Shown here piece by piece: positions 16,380 to 26,201 of a stretch of 41,353 bases of DNA. The position numbers and the translations under genes were made by a program. Below the pieces are notes generated by a model that saw only the letters and a list, made by a program, of their open reading frames with translations, ran no database searches and was not told where the DNA came from. Location of the stretch: NCBI GenBank assembly GCA_930990125.1, contig CAKNOI010000010.1:1-41353 (forward strand). The letters are read 5' to 3'. The stretch comes from an uncultured Clostridiaceae bacterium. GTDB lineage: Bacteria > Bacillota > Clostridia > TANB77 > CAG-508. Numbering within the stretch: the stretch's first letter is position 1; each line of letters opens with the position of its first letter.

Positions 16380-18365
16380 TTAATTTTCTTCTGCGAATTC
16401 TTCTTTGATACCACCTAGTCTAAATTTATATTTATCTAAAATGTTTCCTAATTCTTTAGAGAAACCTTTTAGCATAACAACTTTAATGGTTGTTTCTTTA
16501 CCTGTTACATAATCGTCGATTACTTGTTTTAACTTTTTAATATTTTTCATTTCTGGTTCAATTTCTTTGGTGTACATGTTAGCTCTATTTGCAAGCATTT
16601 CTTTAATAGTAACAATATCTTCGTTACTTGCACAAGAAATACGTTGGAACATTTGGAATACATCGTAATACTTAAAGATTGGAACATTCATGCACTCTTT
16701 TGCAAACCTATCATAAAATTGTTCCATTTTCATTGGAATACACTTAAAGATTTCTTCTGCTTTCTTAGCATACATCTTATCTTTTAAGGTTGCATTAATA
16801 TTATTAAAATGTTTTAAGATGTCTTCCATATCAATAGCAACATCATTTACTGCTATTTGGTCAAGTTCTTCGTCTACATTGTCGCAATATTCAGAAGTAA
16901 GAGAAGATATATTCATTCCATTTAAAAATACGCTTTTAATGGTTTTTAAATCGTAATCAATAAGTCCTTTTTGAATAAAGTAATTAAAATAGGCGTATAA
17001 TTTTACAATATCAATAAGTCTTATTGTTCCATTTTTTACTTCTGTTAATACCTCATCAATTACACCAGGGAATTGGTCATCTGTGATTTTCCAGTATTCT
17101 TCTGTTAGCAATCTTTTGTAGCCTGGAAGTTTATCGGTATCTACTGTATTAATAATGGTTTCCATGTCCTCTTTAAAAGTTCTCATGTCAAATATTCTGG
17201 TTCTTACATAAATTTCTATAAATTTAAAGAAACGATATTCTGCTTTAAAGTTGTAGTAATAGTTGTTATCAAATTCTTTAATATAAAATTGTCTGTTATC
17301 CATAAATACCCTAGAAGAAACCAATGTTGCCTTATATTCTTCGTTATTTTGGATGTTAACAAATTTGTCTTTGGTAATTTTACCTGCTTTAATTTCAAAA
17401 GAAATAGCAATGGTAAAGATAAGCATGGTTTGTAATACTCTGTTATTGGTATTTGGATGTGCCTTGTTTACCATGTCAAATATCTTTTTAAAGTCTGTTA
17501 AGGCATGTTTTAAAATTCTTAAGTTTTTCGTTCCACTTTTATTAAAAGTAGAAATGATTAAATTGGTATTTTCTCTTAAAAAACGTATTAATTCTGGGTA
17601 TCTTTCATATCGCATTAACAAGCCATTAATAATATAGTTAAATTCTGGTGCGTATTCAAAGGTTTCCCCTATTAATTTTTCTTTTATTCTTTCATAATCG
17701 TTTGCTTTGTCAAAAACTTCTTCTATAGTATCTTGAATTTTTTCTACCAATGGTTTGTCTGTTTTTACAGATAAGTCTTCTTCTTTATCTAGTAAATACG
17801 TAGCAATAAAAGTTTTCATTTCTAAGTTGGAACTTTTTAATTTGGTAGATAACTCTTTTTCGTTACAAATAATAATAGTTTTGATATGGTCATGTTCTAC
17901 AAAGTTATTAATATATCCTAAAATATCAATAACATCTACATTAGCTCTTTCTAAGTCATCAAAACATAGTACTTTGTCATCGGTAGAAAAAAACTGACTA
18001 TAGTCAATTTTATCCCCATTTTGGGTAACTCCAAAAAAGTTTGCCATATCTAATCCCGTCTTAGCGTATTCTGGTATATTAGTTTGTCCATTTGCTTGCA
18101 TATATTTTTTTAGGTTTTTGTCCATCAGCTGTGTAGTTTCAATAAAGATTTTTTTACTAATTTCTTCTAGATTAGAAATACCATATAAAGACATATAAAT
18201 AGTGGTATATTGCTTGCCGTTTAATTGCATAGTTTCTATTTTATTGCGAATTTTATGGTTCCAAAAATATGTTTTACCGCTTCCCCATTCACCGTTAATC
18301 ATGATGGCATAGTCGGTATAGTCTGCTCTTACATAATCTAATATGCTTTCTACTAAATCATCCAT
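16380..18365 (-). CDS. KAP-family P-loop NTPase
   Basis: 661 aa. Walker A is GEWGSGKT at 25-32 and Walker B is VLCFDDLE with Asp136-Asp137. The spacing, the early position of the P-loop and the long helical C-terminal half fit the KAP NTPase family (Kidins220/ARMS and PifA). I see no hydrophobic run long enough for a membrane helix, unlike many KAP proteins. Residues 220-660 are Lys/Glu-rich and mostly helical, without a recognisable effector domain. It starts 19 bases after comFC and is followed 26 bases later by a membrane ectodomain gene. PifA, a KAP protein, blocks phage T7, so a role in defence is possible, but a housekeeping or envelope role is equally open. Confidence 0.82.
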   Translation of the reverse strand: MDDLVESILDYVRADYTDYAIMINGEWGSGKTYFWNHKIRNKIETMQLNGKQYTTIYMSLYGISNLEEISKKIFIETTQLMDKNLKKYMQANGQTNIPEYAKTGLDMANFFGVTQNGDKIDYSQFFSTDDKVLCFDDLERANVDVIDILGYINNFVEHDHIKTIIICNEKELSTKLKSSNLEMKTFIATYLLDKEEDLSVKTDKPLVEKIQDTIEEVFDKANDYERIKEKLIGETFEYAPEFNYIINGLLMRYERYPELIRFLRENTNLIISTFNKSGTKNLRILKHALTDFKKIFDMVNKAHPNTNNRVLQTMLIFTIAISFEIKAGKITKDKFVNIQNNEEYKATLVSSRVFMDNRQFYIKEFDNNYYYNFKAEYRFFKFIEIYVRTRIFDMRTFKEDMETIINTVDTDKLPGYKRLLTEEYWKITDDQFPGVIDEVLTEVKNGTIRLIDIVKLYAYFNYFIQKGLIDYDLKTIKSVFLNGMNISSLTSEYCDNVDEELDQIAVNDVAIDMEDILKHFNNINATLKDKMYAKKAEEIFKCIPMKMEQFYDRFAKECMNVPIFKYYDVFQMFQRISCASNEDIVTIKEMLANRANMYTKEIEPEMKNIKKLKQVIDDYVTGKETTIKVVMLKGFSKELGNILDKYKFRLGGIKEEFAEEN

Positions 18366-18384
18366 TTTTCTACCTACCTTTTCT

Positions 18385-19050
18385 CTAATCTTTTGCTATT
18401 GTAAATATCCCAATTTTACTAGCACCTGCTTGTTTTAGCATTTTGCTACATTCTTCTAAGGTACTTCCTGTTGTAAAAATATCGTCTACTAGTACAATAC
18501 GCTTTCCTTTTATTGTTTCTTCTTTTTTTACTTGATATACTCCTTTTATATTCTGTTTTCTTTGCTCTTTATTTAAAGTAGACTGTGGTACTACATTTTT
18601 TATTTTTACTAAGCAATTGCTGATTACTGGAATATCTAGCTTTTTTCCAATTTCTTTGGCAATGAGTTCACTTTGGTTATATCCTCTTTTTCTTTTTCTA
18701 TCATTATGAATCGGAACTGGAATCATTATATCATACTTTTTTAAAAATCTACAAGCTTTTTCATTTTTTAATATAATTTTTACAAAAGTTCGATATAAGT
18801 ATGCCGACTGATAAAATTTATAGGAAAGTAGCATCTTTTTTATCTCATCTCTATGGTAAGAAAGCAAAAAGAATCCATCCTCATAGGATGCAGTTAGATA
18901 GCCTCTTCTTCTATTTTCCGCTTTTGCTTGTATGTTATGTAAACACTTGTTGCAAATCCATTTTTCTCCTACTTTTCCGCAAACACCACAAACGGGTGGA
19001 TAAATGCACTCTAATAGCGCCGTAAAAATTGGTTGTAAGAATGAAAACAT
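18385..19050 (-). CDS. comFC: ComFC-family phosphoribosyltransferase-like protein
   Basis: 221 aa from ATG 19050, which has AAAGGAG nine bases upstream; the ATG at 19059 directly abuts the same site and is too close. An N-terminal zinc knuckle (CGVC at 21-24, CNKC at 33-36) precedes a type I PRTase fold with the PRPP loop IVLVDDIFTTGST near the C terminus. ComFC is needed for uptake of single-stranded DNA in competent bacteria, working with the ComFA helicase. No comFA lies nearby. Its partner here is recD2, which also handles single-stranded DNA, and the genes are 34 bases apart. Confidence 0.92.
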   Translation of the reverse strand: MFSFLQPIFTALLECIYPPVCGVCGKVGEKWICNKCLHNIQAKAENRRRGYLTASYEDGFFLLSYHRDEIKKMLLSYKFYQSAYLYRTFVKIILKNEKACRFLKKYDIMIPVPIHNDRKRKRGYNQSELIAKEIGKKLDIPVISNCLVKIKNVVPQSTLNKEQRKQNIKGVYQVKKEETIKGKRIVLVDDIFTTGSTLEECSKMLKQAGASKIGIFTIAKD

Positions 19051-19084
19051 CGCTCGCATCTCCTTTACGAGCCCCCTATATTCC

Positions 19085-21313
19085 TTATACTTCCCCTTTT
19101 TCTAACATATATGCAAGACCTGTGTTTCTTTTTTTGATTTCGTTATTGTGAATCATAGACGTAATTACTGTATCATAGCCTACAACAATCAGTAGCTTTT
19201 TAGCTCTGGTAATGCCTGTGTATAACAGATTTCTAGTTAGTAACATTGGACTAGATGGAAAAATTGGTAAAATTACTACATCAAATTCGCTTCCTTGTGC
19301 CTTGTGAATGGTAATACTGTAAGCAAGTTCAATTTGGTCTAATTCGGCAAAATCGTACCAAGCAATTTTTTCGTCATCATATTGTATTTTAACTTGTTTA
19401 TTTTCCTCATCTATTTTTAAAATTGTTCCTAGCTCTCCATTAAATACCCCTGTTCCAGTTTCGTATGCATTTTCTGTTTGTCTTTCCCAAAAGATATCGT
19501 AATTATTTTTTACCTGCATAATTCTATCACCTTTTCGATAGGTATAACCAGAGTTTTGCCTTTCTGGCATTCCTTCTACTTTTTGATTTAACGCTTTTTG
19601 TAATTCTTCGTTTAAGCTTTTTGTTCCTAGCCTTCCCTTTTTGGTAGGAGATAATACTTGAATATGATGGAAAAAGTCATAGTTTCCATAGTTTTGCAGT
19701 CTTCCCTTACAAAGAGAAAGTATTTGCTGTAAAATATCTTCTTGGTTTCTAGAAGCAATATAAAAGAAATCATTTTGCGAAGATGCTTCTTCTTCCCCTT
19801 TTACTAAAAATGTTTTTCCTTCGTTTACACGGTGAGCATTTACAATAATTTTGCTTTGAGCTGCTTGTCTAAAAATTTTATTTAGCACTACTGTTGTTAT
19901 ACTTTCTGATTCCATAATGTCTTTTAACACATTTCCTGGTCCTACAGAAGGAAGCTGGTCCACGTCTCCTACTAACACTAGTTTGGTTGTTTGGTATATT
20001 GCTTTCATAAGGTAACTTGTTAAAAAAATATCCATCATAGACGCTTCATCTACAATAATAATATCAGCATCAATAGGAGCCACTTGTACATCATTTCGAA
20101 GCAATATATCTTCTTGTAACTTTCCTATTTCTAGTAATCGGTGCAGTGTTTTGGCTTCTTCTCCTGTTGCTTCTGTCATCCTTTTGGCAGCTCTACCAGT
20201 AGGCGCACATAGTACAGGTTTTAGCCCATGTGCCTTATATATTTCTATTATCGTTTTAATAATCGTTGTTTTTCCTGTTCCTGGTCCTCCGGTAATAATG
20301 GTAACATTATTTTCATTTACTGCATGTACTGCCTCTTTTTGTTCTTCGGATAAGGTAATGTTTTGCAGTTTTTCGGCTTTTTTTATTTCTTTTTCAAAAT
20401 TTGGTATTTTTTTACGGTTTTCACTTTCTTTTAGGCGTAATAGTTTTTCTGCTACTGCTTGCTCCGCTTCAAAAAAAGAAGATAAATATACCCATTCTTC
20501 GTTTTCTTCTTCCCTATCTTGAAGAACAATATCACCTGTTACTTTTAAATCAATAATTGCTTCTTCTATTTCTTCTTCGGAAACTCCTAAGAGAGAAACT
20601 TCAAATGCAACTAGATTTTCATATAATGTACAGCAATGTCCGTTATAGGAAATTTGATGTAATCCATATTTAATAGCACTTTTTATTCTTTTGGTATTAT
20701 CTAGGGTAAAACCAAGTTCCATGGCTACTTTGTCTATTTGTTTAAAATCCACATTAGGAAGAATATCTACCAACACATAAGGGTTTTCTTCTATTTGCAT
20801 TTTGGCATTTTCTCCTAATTTATCGTATACCGTTTTAGTGCTAGTAGCAGAAATTCCAAATTGTTCTAAGTAACTTACCAAATTCCACATTTCCCAATTT
20901 AAATTAAATTCTTCGGAAATGTGAATCGCTTTTTCCTCTGTAATACCTTTTATAACAGCTAGCTTTTTAGGTTCATATTTTAAAACATGTAAAGTATCTT
21001 CTCCAAATGTTTTTACAATTTTTTTAGCAATAGAAGGACCTATGCCTTTAATAATACCATTGGCTAAATATTTTTCTAATGCAGCTTCGGATTGTGGCAT
21101 TATTTTTTCAAAGGTATCTATTTTAAATTGTTCACCATATTCTATATGGTTTACCATATTTCCCATTAGCTTTAAGCTATCACCACATTGAATAAAAGGA
21201 AGATAGCCCACAACGGTAATAAGTTCCTCTTCTTCTGTCAAAAAAGTTGCAATAGTATATCCATTATTTTCATTTTTATATATTATATCTTCCACTTGAC
21301 CCGTTATTTCCAA
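19085..21313 (-). CDS. recD2: RecD2-type superfamily 1 DNA helicase
   Basis: 742 aa. The long N-terminal region typical of RecD2 is present: an OB-like part (1-75), then tandem helix-hairpin-helix repeats (about 85-190, with GIIKGIGPSIAKKIVKTFG). The helicase core carries Walker A GGPGTGKT, Walker B IIVDEASMMD and the C-terminal block YSITIHKAQGSEFDVVI. The start codon is TTG at 21313, with AGAGGA upstream. RecD2 works without RecB or RecC and unwinds 5' to 3'; in Firmicutes it helps replication forks and mismatch repair. It heads the operon recD2-comFC-KAP-ectodomain. Confidence 0.95.
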   Translation of the reverse strand: MEITGQVEDIIYKNENNGYTIATFLTEEEELITVVGYLPFIQCGDSLKLMGNMVNHIEYGEQFKIDTFEKIMPQSEAALEKYLANGIIKGIGPSIAKKIVKTFGEDTLHVLKYEPKKLAVIKGITEEKAIHISEEFNLNWEMWNLVSYLEQFGISATSTKTVYDKLGENAKMQIEENPYVLVDILPNVDFKQIDKVAMELGFTLDNTKRIKSAIKYGLHQISYNGHCCTLYENLVAFEVSLLGVSEEEIEEAIIDLKVTGDIVLQDREEENEEWVYLSSFFEAEQAVAEKLLRLKESENRKKIPNFEKEIKKAEKLQNITLSEEQKEAVHAVNENNVTIITGGPGTGKTTIIKTIIEIYKAHGLKPVLCAPTGRAAKRMTEATGEEAKTLHRLLEIGKLQEDILLRNDVQVAPIDADIIIVDEASMMDIFLTSYLMKAIYQTTKLVLVGDVDQLPSVGPGNVLKDIMESESITTVVLNKIFRQAAQSKIIVNAHRVNEGKTFLVKGEEEASSQNDFFYIASRNQEDILQQILSLCKGRLQNYGNYDFFHHIQVLSPTKKGRLGTKSLNEELQKALNQKVEGMPERQNSGYTYRKGDRIMQVKNNYDIFWERQTENAYETGTGVFNGELGTILKIDEENKQVKIQYDDEKIAWYDFAELDQIELAYSITIHKAQGSEFDVVILPIFPSSPMLLTRNLLYTGITRAKKLLIVVGYDTVITSMIHNNEIKKRNTGLAYMLEKGEV

Positions 21314-21389
21314 TTTTAAGTCCTCTTTCCATTTTTCTACTCACATTCTATCAAATAAAAAAGAAAAATACAATACTTTTGTTCGTATT

Positions 21390-21743
21390 TTACTCTTCCT
21401 CTACACTGTCCATTATCTTTTTGCAATCTTTCCAATCAATTACATGTAAAAATGGATAATCTTCACTTAACTTTTTTGCTATTTCTCTTGTTTCGTCTTT
21501 AGATGCTAAGTCTGCAATAACAATATCTTTTATGTATTCGTCTTTTCCATATAGTATACGAAAAATAAGGTTTTTTAGAAAACCTTCTATATTATTTGCT
21601 TGGTTTTTGGTTGCAATAATGACATAAATTCCATCTGCTTTAAAATGTGTATATGTACATATATAAATAATACTTTTAATAATTTCAAATAATCCATATA
21701 AAGCCAAAGTCCATAAAACCATATTCCATAAAAAATCTGCCAT
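21390..21743 (-). CDS. Short membrane protein with half of a glycosyltransferase-like fold
   Basis: 117 aa. An N-terminal hydrophobic segment (about 4-30) is followed by YVIIATKNQANNIEGFL and IVIADLASKDETREIA. These are the two beta-alpha elements that open a GT-A (GT2-like) fold, up to where the DxD would follow. The protein stops at DWKDCKKIMDSVEEE, so the acceptor half is missing. The stop is clean and no downstream continuation is visible in the next 70 bases, so this may be a stable small family rather than a decaying gene. It lies between metK and recD2 with 76 bases before recD2. Function unknown. Confidence 0.7.
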   Translation of the reverse strand: MADFLWNMVLWTLALYGLFEIIKSIIYICTYTHFKADGIYVIIATKNQANNIEGFLKNLIFRILYGKDEYIKDIVIADLASKDETREIAKKLSEDYPFLHVIDWKDCKKIMDSVEEE

Positions 21744-21845
21744 ATGCTTTCCTCCCTATAGGAGTATCATATGACAGATTCCTTGCTTTGGTTCGTTATT
21801 TTATATACCTAAACGATACAATAAAAAAGTAACTTCTTTTTTAAT

Positions 21846-22955
21846 TTATAACTTTACTACTTTTTCCCATGGTAATTCTGGCTTTCCAAAGTGTCCATAA
21901 TTGGTTGTTTTAGCATAAATTGGTTGTTTTAAGCCTAAATATTCTATCATTCCATTTGGTGTTAAATCAAATTTTTCCTTTATTTTTTTGATAATTTCTT
22001 CTTCTGGAATAGTATTGGTTCCAAATGTATTACAATAAATAGACATTGGTTCTTTCATTCCAATAGCATAGGCTACTTGTAATTCACATTTTTTTGCTAA
22101 TCTACTTGCTACTACCGATTTTGCAATATGTCTTAACATGTATGCAGCAGACCTATCTACTTTACTAGGGTCTTTTCCAGAAAAAGCACCACCACCGTGA
22201 CGGCTATATCCACCATAGGTATCTACAATAATTTTTCTACCTGTTAGTCCTGTATCTCCTAGTGGTCCTCCAATAACAAATCTACCTGTTGGGTTAATAT
22301 AAATTTTGGTATTAGCATCTATATACTTACTATCTACTACAGGTTCTATTACTTCTCTTATTAAATCTTGTTTCATTTGCTGTAAATCGATACCGTCTTG
22401 GTGTTGATTAGATATTAAAATAGTTTCTATTCTGGTTGGAATACCATCTTCGTATTCTACTGTTACTTGGGTTTTGCCATCTGGTCTTAAATAAGGTAAA
22501 ATGTTTTCTTTACGTACTTTTGTTAGCTGTTTTGCAAGTTTATGTGCCATACTAATAGCAAATGGCATATATTCTTCTGTTTCAGAGCTTGCATAACCAA
22601 ACATAATTCCTTGGTCACCTGCTCCACCTATATCAACACCTTGTGCAATATCTGGGCTTTGTTTCGTTACATTTACCAAAACATTACAGGTTCTATAATC
22701 TATTCCAGTAGTGCTATCATCATAGCCTATTTCTTGTATGGTTTGTCTTACTATTTTTTCTATATCAATATTGGCATTGCTTGTAATTTCTCCTGCAACT
22801 AAAATAGTATCTTTTGCTGCAAATGTTTCTGCTGCTACTCTAGAATTTTTGTCTTGTTCTAGGCAAGCATCTAAAATTTTATCCGAAATAAGATCACATA
22901 ATTTATCGGGATGTCCTTCTGTAACACTTTCGGAAGTGAACAAATATTTTTCCAT
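21846..22955 (-). CDS. metK: S-adenosylmethionine synthetase
   Basis: 369 aa, about 25 shorter than the Bacillus enzyme but with all core motifs: GHPDK (15-19), [12 protein letters not shown], the loop block [13 protein letters not shown], and [19 protein letters not shown]. It makes SAM from methionine and ATP in the cytosol. The shortness comes from trimmed loops and a compact C terminus; the frame is intact. It follows the rplQ terminator. I looked for a SAM riboswitch in the 137 bases upstream and saw none. Confidence 0.97.
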   Translation of the reverse strand: MEKYLFTSESVTEGHPDKLCDLISDKILDACLEQDKNSRVAAETFAAKDTILVAGEITSNANIDIEKIVRQTIQEIGYDDSTTGIDYRTCNVLVNVTKQSPDIAQGVDIGGAGDQGIMFGYASSETEEYMPFAISMAHKLAKQLTKVRKENILPYLRPDGKTQVTVEYEDGIPTRIETILISNQHQDGIDLQQMKQDLIREVIEPVVDSKYIDANTKIYINPTGRFVIGGPLGDTGLTGRKIIVDTYGGYSRHGGGAFSGKDPSKVDRSAAYMLRHIAKSVVASRLAKKCELQVAYAIGMKEPMSIYCNTFGTNTIPEEEIIKKIKEKFDLTPNGMIEYLGLKQPIYAKTTNYGHFGKPELPWEKVVKL

Positions 22956-23041
22956 TTTTTACTCCTTCTTCTGGTTAATTTACTAATATTTATGCAAATT
23001 AAGCAGATTTTTTTGTTATAAAAATTCCATTTTACGCAAAA

Positions 23042-23075
23042 TAAAAAGCCACCAAAAATAAACTCTTGTGTGGCT
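23042..23075 (-). terminator. Terminator after rplQ, end of the ribosomal cluster
   Basis: The stem AGCCAC/GTGGCT (23075-23070 with 23052-23047) has an 17-base loop and a TTTTTAT tail on the minus strand, 17 bases past the rplQ stop. Confidence 0.8.
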
Positions 23076-23092
23076 CCCTATTTACTTAAAAC

Positions 23093-23626
23093 TTAAACTA
23101 ATTCTAAAATAGCTACTTCTGCTGCATCTCCACGTCTTGGTCCAGCTTTTACTATTCTAGTATATCCACCAACTCTACCTTCGTATTTTGGTGCAATTTC
23201 GTTAAATAATTTTGCTGTAAGGTCGATATTGTTTCCTTCACTATCTTTTACTTTGTTAATTGTTTTCATCATTTTTCTTCTTGCATTTAATCTTGAAGGC
23301 ATATCTTTTTGTCTTTTTTCAGTAGTAGTTTCTTTTACTACTCTTAAATACTCTTTTCCATTTTTGCTTTTTACTAATTCTGTTACTTTTTTACCTTTGC
23401 TATCTACTTTTGCTTTTACTACTTTAGTATCTACCATTTCGTAATTATCTTTTTCTTTGATAGCAAGTGCAATGATACTATCAGCCATTGCTTTTACTTC
23501 TTTTGCTCTTTCTAATGTTGTTTCTATTTTTCCATGTAACATTAAATCTGTTACTTGGGTTCTTAGCATAGCCATTCTAATATCTGTTTTCTTGCCTAAT
23601 TTTCTATTCTTTGCCACTTGTTTCAC
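23093..23626 (-). CDS. rplQ: 50S ribosomal protein L17 (bL17) with a central insertion
   Basis: 177 aa, against about 113 to 125 in most bacteria. The N terminus ([17 protein letters not shown]) and the C terminus ([19 protein letters not shown], then [15 protein letters not shown]) are canonical. Between them, residues about 60-118 are extra, basic and Lys-rich ([17 protein letters not shown]). L17 lies near the exit tunnel. It is the last gene of the alpha operon, 11 bases after rpoA. Confidence 0.96.
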   Translation of the reverse strand: MKQVAKNRKLGKKTDIRMAMLRTQVTDLMLHGKIETTLERAKEVKAMADSIIALAIKEKDNYEMVDTKVVKAKVDSKGKKVTELVKSKNGKEYLRVVKETTTEKRQKDMPSRLNARRKMMKTINKVKDSEGNNIDLTAKLFNEIAPKYEGRVGGYTRIVKAGPRRGDAAEVAILELV

Positions 23627-23637
23627 CTTCCCTTTAC

Positions 23638-24585
23638 TTATTCTTCTTCCTTAGCAAAGTCTAATCCTAACACATGCAATTTGTTGGTTACTTCGTCTAA
23701 AGATTTCTTTCCAAGATTTCTAACTTTCATCATATCTGCTTCTGTTTTATTAATTAAATCTTCTACAGTAGAAATTCCTGCTCTCTTTAAACAATTGAAA
23801 GAACGAACAGATAATTCTAAATCTTCGATAGACATCTCTAATACTTTTTCTTTTTTGTTTTCTTCTTTTTCTACCATAACTTGTGTGTTTTTTGCAGTTT
23901 CTGAAAGATCAATAAATAATTCTAAGTGACCTGTCATTACTTTTGCTGCTAAACTTAATGCTTCATATGGTTGCAGGCTTCCATCTGTCCAAACTTCGAT
24001 GGTTAATTTATCATAGTCTACCATTTGTCCTACTCTTGTATTTTCTACAGAATAGTTTACCTTTTTAACTGGTGTATAAATAGAGTCTATTGGTAATACA
24101 TTAATGGCTTGATCTGGTTTTTTATTTTTTTCTGCTGTGTTATATCCTCTTCCCATATCAGCTGTCATTTCCATTACAAGATGTCCACCTTCTGCAACAG
24201 TTGCAATATGTAATTCTGGATTTAATATTTGTACTTCGCTATCTGCTATAATATCTCCAGCAGTAACTTCTCCTTCGCCATTAAAATCGATACGTAAAAC
24301 CTTTTCTTCATTATGGTCTAATTTTAGTCTTACTCCCTTTAGGTTTACAATAATTTCTGGAACATCTTCTACTACATTTGGAATAGTAGAGAATTCATGA
24401 ACAACTCCATCAATTTTTACACTCGTTATTGCACTACCTGGAAGGGAAGAAAGTAAGATTCTTCTTAAAGAATTACCGATTGTTACTCCATATCCACGTT
24501 CTAATGGTTCACAAACAAATTTACCATAATTTTTCTTATTATCCATCTCTACGCATTTAATATTTGGCTTTTCAAATTCTATCAT
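23638..24585 (-). CDS. rpoA: RNA polymerase alpha subunit
   Basis: 315 aa. The N-terminal dimerisation domain (about 1-230, with [20 protein letters not shown]) is joined by a Lys/Glu linker to the C-terminal domain (about 250-312, [17 protein letters not shown] and [11 protein letters not shown]), which binds UP elements and activators. ATG 24585 follows an AGGAGG. A stem-loop sits directly before that ribosome site. Confidence 0.99.
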   Translation of the reverse strand: MIEFEKPNIKCVEMDNKKNYGKFVCEPLERGYGVTIGNSLRRILLSSLPGSAITSVKIDGVVHEFSTIPNVVEDVPEIIVNLKGVRLKLDHNEEKVLRIDFNGEGEVTAGDIIADSEVQILNPELHIATVAEGGHLVMEMTADMGRGYNTAEKNKKPDQAINVLPIDSIYTPVKKVNYSVENTRVGQMVDYDKLTIEVWTDGSLQPYEALSLAAKVMTGHLELFIDLSETAKNTQVMVEKEENKKEKVLEMSIEDLELSVRSFNCLKRAGISTVEDLINKTEADMMKVRNLGKKSLDEVTNKLHVLGLDFAKEEE

Positions 24586-24598
24586 TTTTACCTCCTAA

Positions 24599-24649
24599 TA
24601 GAGAAAGATGGATGTATTTTTACTAATTATCATACATTTTCGTTCTCTA
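24599..24649 (-). promoter_or_regulatory. Hairpin just before the rpoA ribosome site
   Basis: TAGAGAA (24649-24643 on the minus strand) pairs with TTCTCTA (24605-24599), and inside it ATGTAT pairs with ATACAT (24637-24632 with 24617-24612). The outer arm ends next to the AGGAGG of rpoA. There is no U tract, so it is not a terminator; it could tune rpoA translation or protect a processed end. The rpsD-rpoA gap is 130 bases, unusually long for this operon. Confidence 0.45.
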
Positions 24650-24715
24650 ATCATTTTTTTAAAAATATGCAAAACAAATTTTGAAAGTTTGATATTTCTT
24701 TTTGTTTTCCCATTT

Positions 24716-25342
24716 TTATTTAGAGTAAAGCTCTACTATTAAATGTTCTTCTATTGGTAAATCAATGTCTTCTCTAGCTGCAAGTCTTACTACTTTACCA
24801 CTTAGGGCATTTTCATCTTTTTCAAGCCATGTTGGAACTGGTCTTGCACTATTTTCTTCGATACAAGCTTTAATAGCTCCACTGTCTTTTTTAATTTCTC
24901 TTACAGAAATAACATCACCTGGTTTTACTAGGTAAGATGGTATATTTACTTTTTTACCATTTACATCAAAATGACCATGTGTTACAAGCATTCTAGCTTG
25001 TGCTCTAGAAGAACCAAAGCCTAATTTGTATACAACATTGTCTAATCTGCTTTCTAATATTTGAAGTAAGTTATCACCAGTGATTCCTTTTTTATTAGAA
25101 GCCATTGCGAAATATCTTCTAAATTGTTTTTCGCCAACTCCATAATAGGATTTTGTTTTTTGTTTTTCTCTTAATTGAGTACCATATTCAGAAAGTTTTT
25201 TCTTTTTTTGTCCATTTTGTCCTGGTGCATAGTTTCTTCTGGAAATACTGCATTTATCGCTATAGCATCTAGAACCTTTTAAGAACAATTTTTGACCTTC
25301 TCTACGGCATATTCTACATTGTTCATCTTTATATCTTGCCAT
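24716..25342 (-). CDS. rpsD: 30S ribosomal protein S4 (uS4), zinc-binding form
   Basis: 208 aa. A four-cysteine zinc site lies at the N terminus (Cys9, Cys12, Cys26, Cys31). The S4 RNA-binding domain (about 98-160) carries [11 protein letters not shown] and [18 protein letters not shown]4 starts assembly of the 30S body by binding 16S rRNA. In enteric bacteria S4 represses this operon from a site before rpsM, and a folded RNA lies at that place here. The gene is in the alpha operon, unlike in Bacillus subtilis where rpsD is separate. Confidence 0.99.
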   Translation of the reverse strand: MARYKDEQCRICRREGQKLFLKGSRCYSDKCSISRRNYAPGQNGQKKKKLSEYGTQLREKQKTKSYYGVGEKQFRRYFAMASNKKGITGDNLLQILESRLDNVVYKLGFGSSRAQARMLVTHGHFDVNGKKVNIPSYLVKPGDVISVREIKKDSGAIKACIEENSARPVPTWLEKDENALSGKVVRLAAREDIDLPIEEHLIVELYSK

Positions 25343-25360
25343 GAAAAATATTCCCTCCTT

Positions 25361-25762
25361 CTATACTCTTCTTCTTTTTGGTGGTCTGCATCCATTGTGT
25401 GGGATTGGTGTTACATCTTTAATAACACTAATTTCTAATCCTGCTGTTTGCAATGCTCTAATGGCAGCCTCACGTCCTGAACCAGGACCTTTTACATATA
25501 CTTCTACTGTTTTTAATCCGTGTTCCATTGCAGCTTTTGCAGCTGTTTCTGCAGCTTCTCCTGCAGCAAATGGAGTAGATTTTCTAGAACCTTTAAATCC
25601 AAGTTCTCCTGCACTTGCCCAAGATAAAACATTACCTTGTACATCGGTAAGTGTAACTATTGTATTATTGAAACTAGAATGAATATGAGCTTGACCTTTA
25701 TCAATGTTTTTTCTATCTCTTCTTCTAGTTACTGTCTTTTTTGTTACATTTTTTGTAGCCAT
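25361..25762 (-). CDS. rpsK: 30S ribosomal protein S11 (uS11)
   Basis: 133 aa. The signature [19 protein letters not shown] is intact, with the C-terminal [14 protein letters not shown]11 lines the 30S platform near the E site, contacting mRNA upstream of the P site. The N terminus has a basic extension of about 15 residues. It is 23 bases after rpsM and 18 before rpsD. Confidence 0.99.
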   Translation of the reverse strand: MATKNVTKKTVTRRRDRKNIDKGQAHIHSSFNNTIVTLTDVQGNVLSWASAGELGFKGSRKSTPFAAGEAAETAAKAAMEHGLKTVEVYVKGPGSGREAAIRALQTAGLEISVIKDVTPIPHNGCRPPKRRRV

Positions 25763-25785
25763 ATCTTAGCTAACCCTCCTTATTC

Positions 25786-26151
25786 TTATTTTGCTTTTTT
25801 ACTTACTAATCTTCTAGGACCTTTTCTTGTACGAGCATTTGTCTTTGTTCTTTGTCCTCTTACAGGAAGACCTTTTCTGTGTCTTAATCCTCTATAGCAA
25901 CCTATTTCTGTAAGTCTTTTAATATTAAGAGCAACATCTCTTCTTAAGTCACCTTCTACTTTGTATCCTTCCATTTCTTTTCTAATAGAAGCTACTTGGT
26001 CATCTGTTAAATCTTTTACTCTTGTATCTGGATTCACTCCTGCTTTAGCTAATATTCTTCTAGAACTTGATACTCCTATTCCATAAATGTAGGTTAATCC
26101 TATTTCTACTCTTTTTTCTCTAGGTAAATCCACTCCTGCTATACGAGCCAT
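25786..26151 (-). CDS. rpsM: 30S ribosomal protein S13 (uS13)
   Basis: 121 aa from ATG 26151 ([20 protein letters not shown]), behind GGAGGTG; six further codons upstream in frame lack a ribosome site. It has the helix-two-turn-helix [14 protein letters not shown] and a basic tail, [14 protein letters not shown], that reaches the P-site tRNAs. It is the first gene of the alpha block and follows a 209-base folded spacer after rpmJ. Confidence 0.99.
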   Translation of the reverse strand: MARIAGVDLPREKRVEIGLTYIYGIGVSSSRRILAKAGVNPDTRVKDLTDDQVASIRKEMEGYKVEGDLRRDVALNIKRLTEIGCYRGLRHRKGLPVRGQRTKTNARTRKGPRRLVSKKAK

Positions 26152-26201
26152 ATTTTTTAGCACCTCCAAATAATTCTTTTTGTTTTTTGTTTTGTTTGTT
26201 T

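Noticed and set aside
22956-23092. SAM riboswitch before metK
   Set aside because: Only 137 bases are available, much of it the rplQ terminator, and no SAM-I or SAM-III conserved core can be seen.
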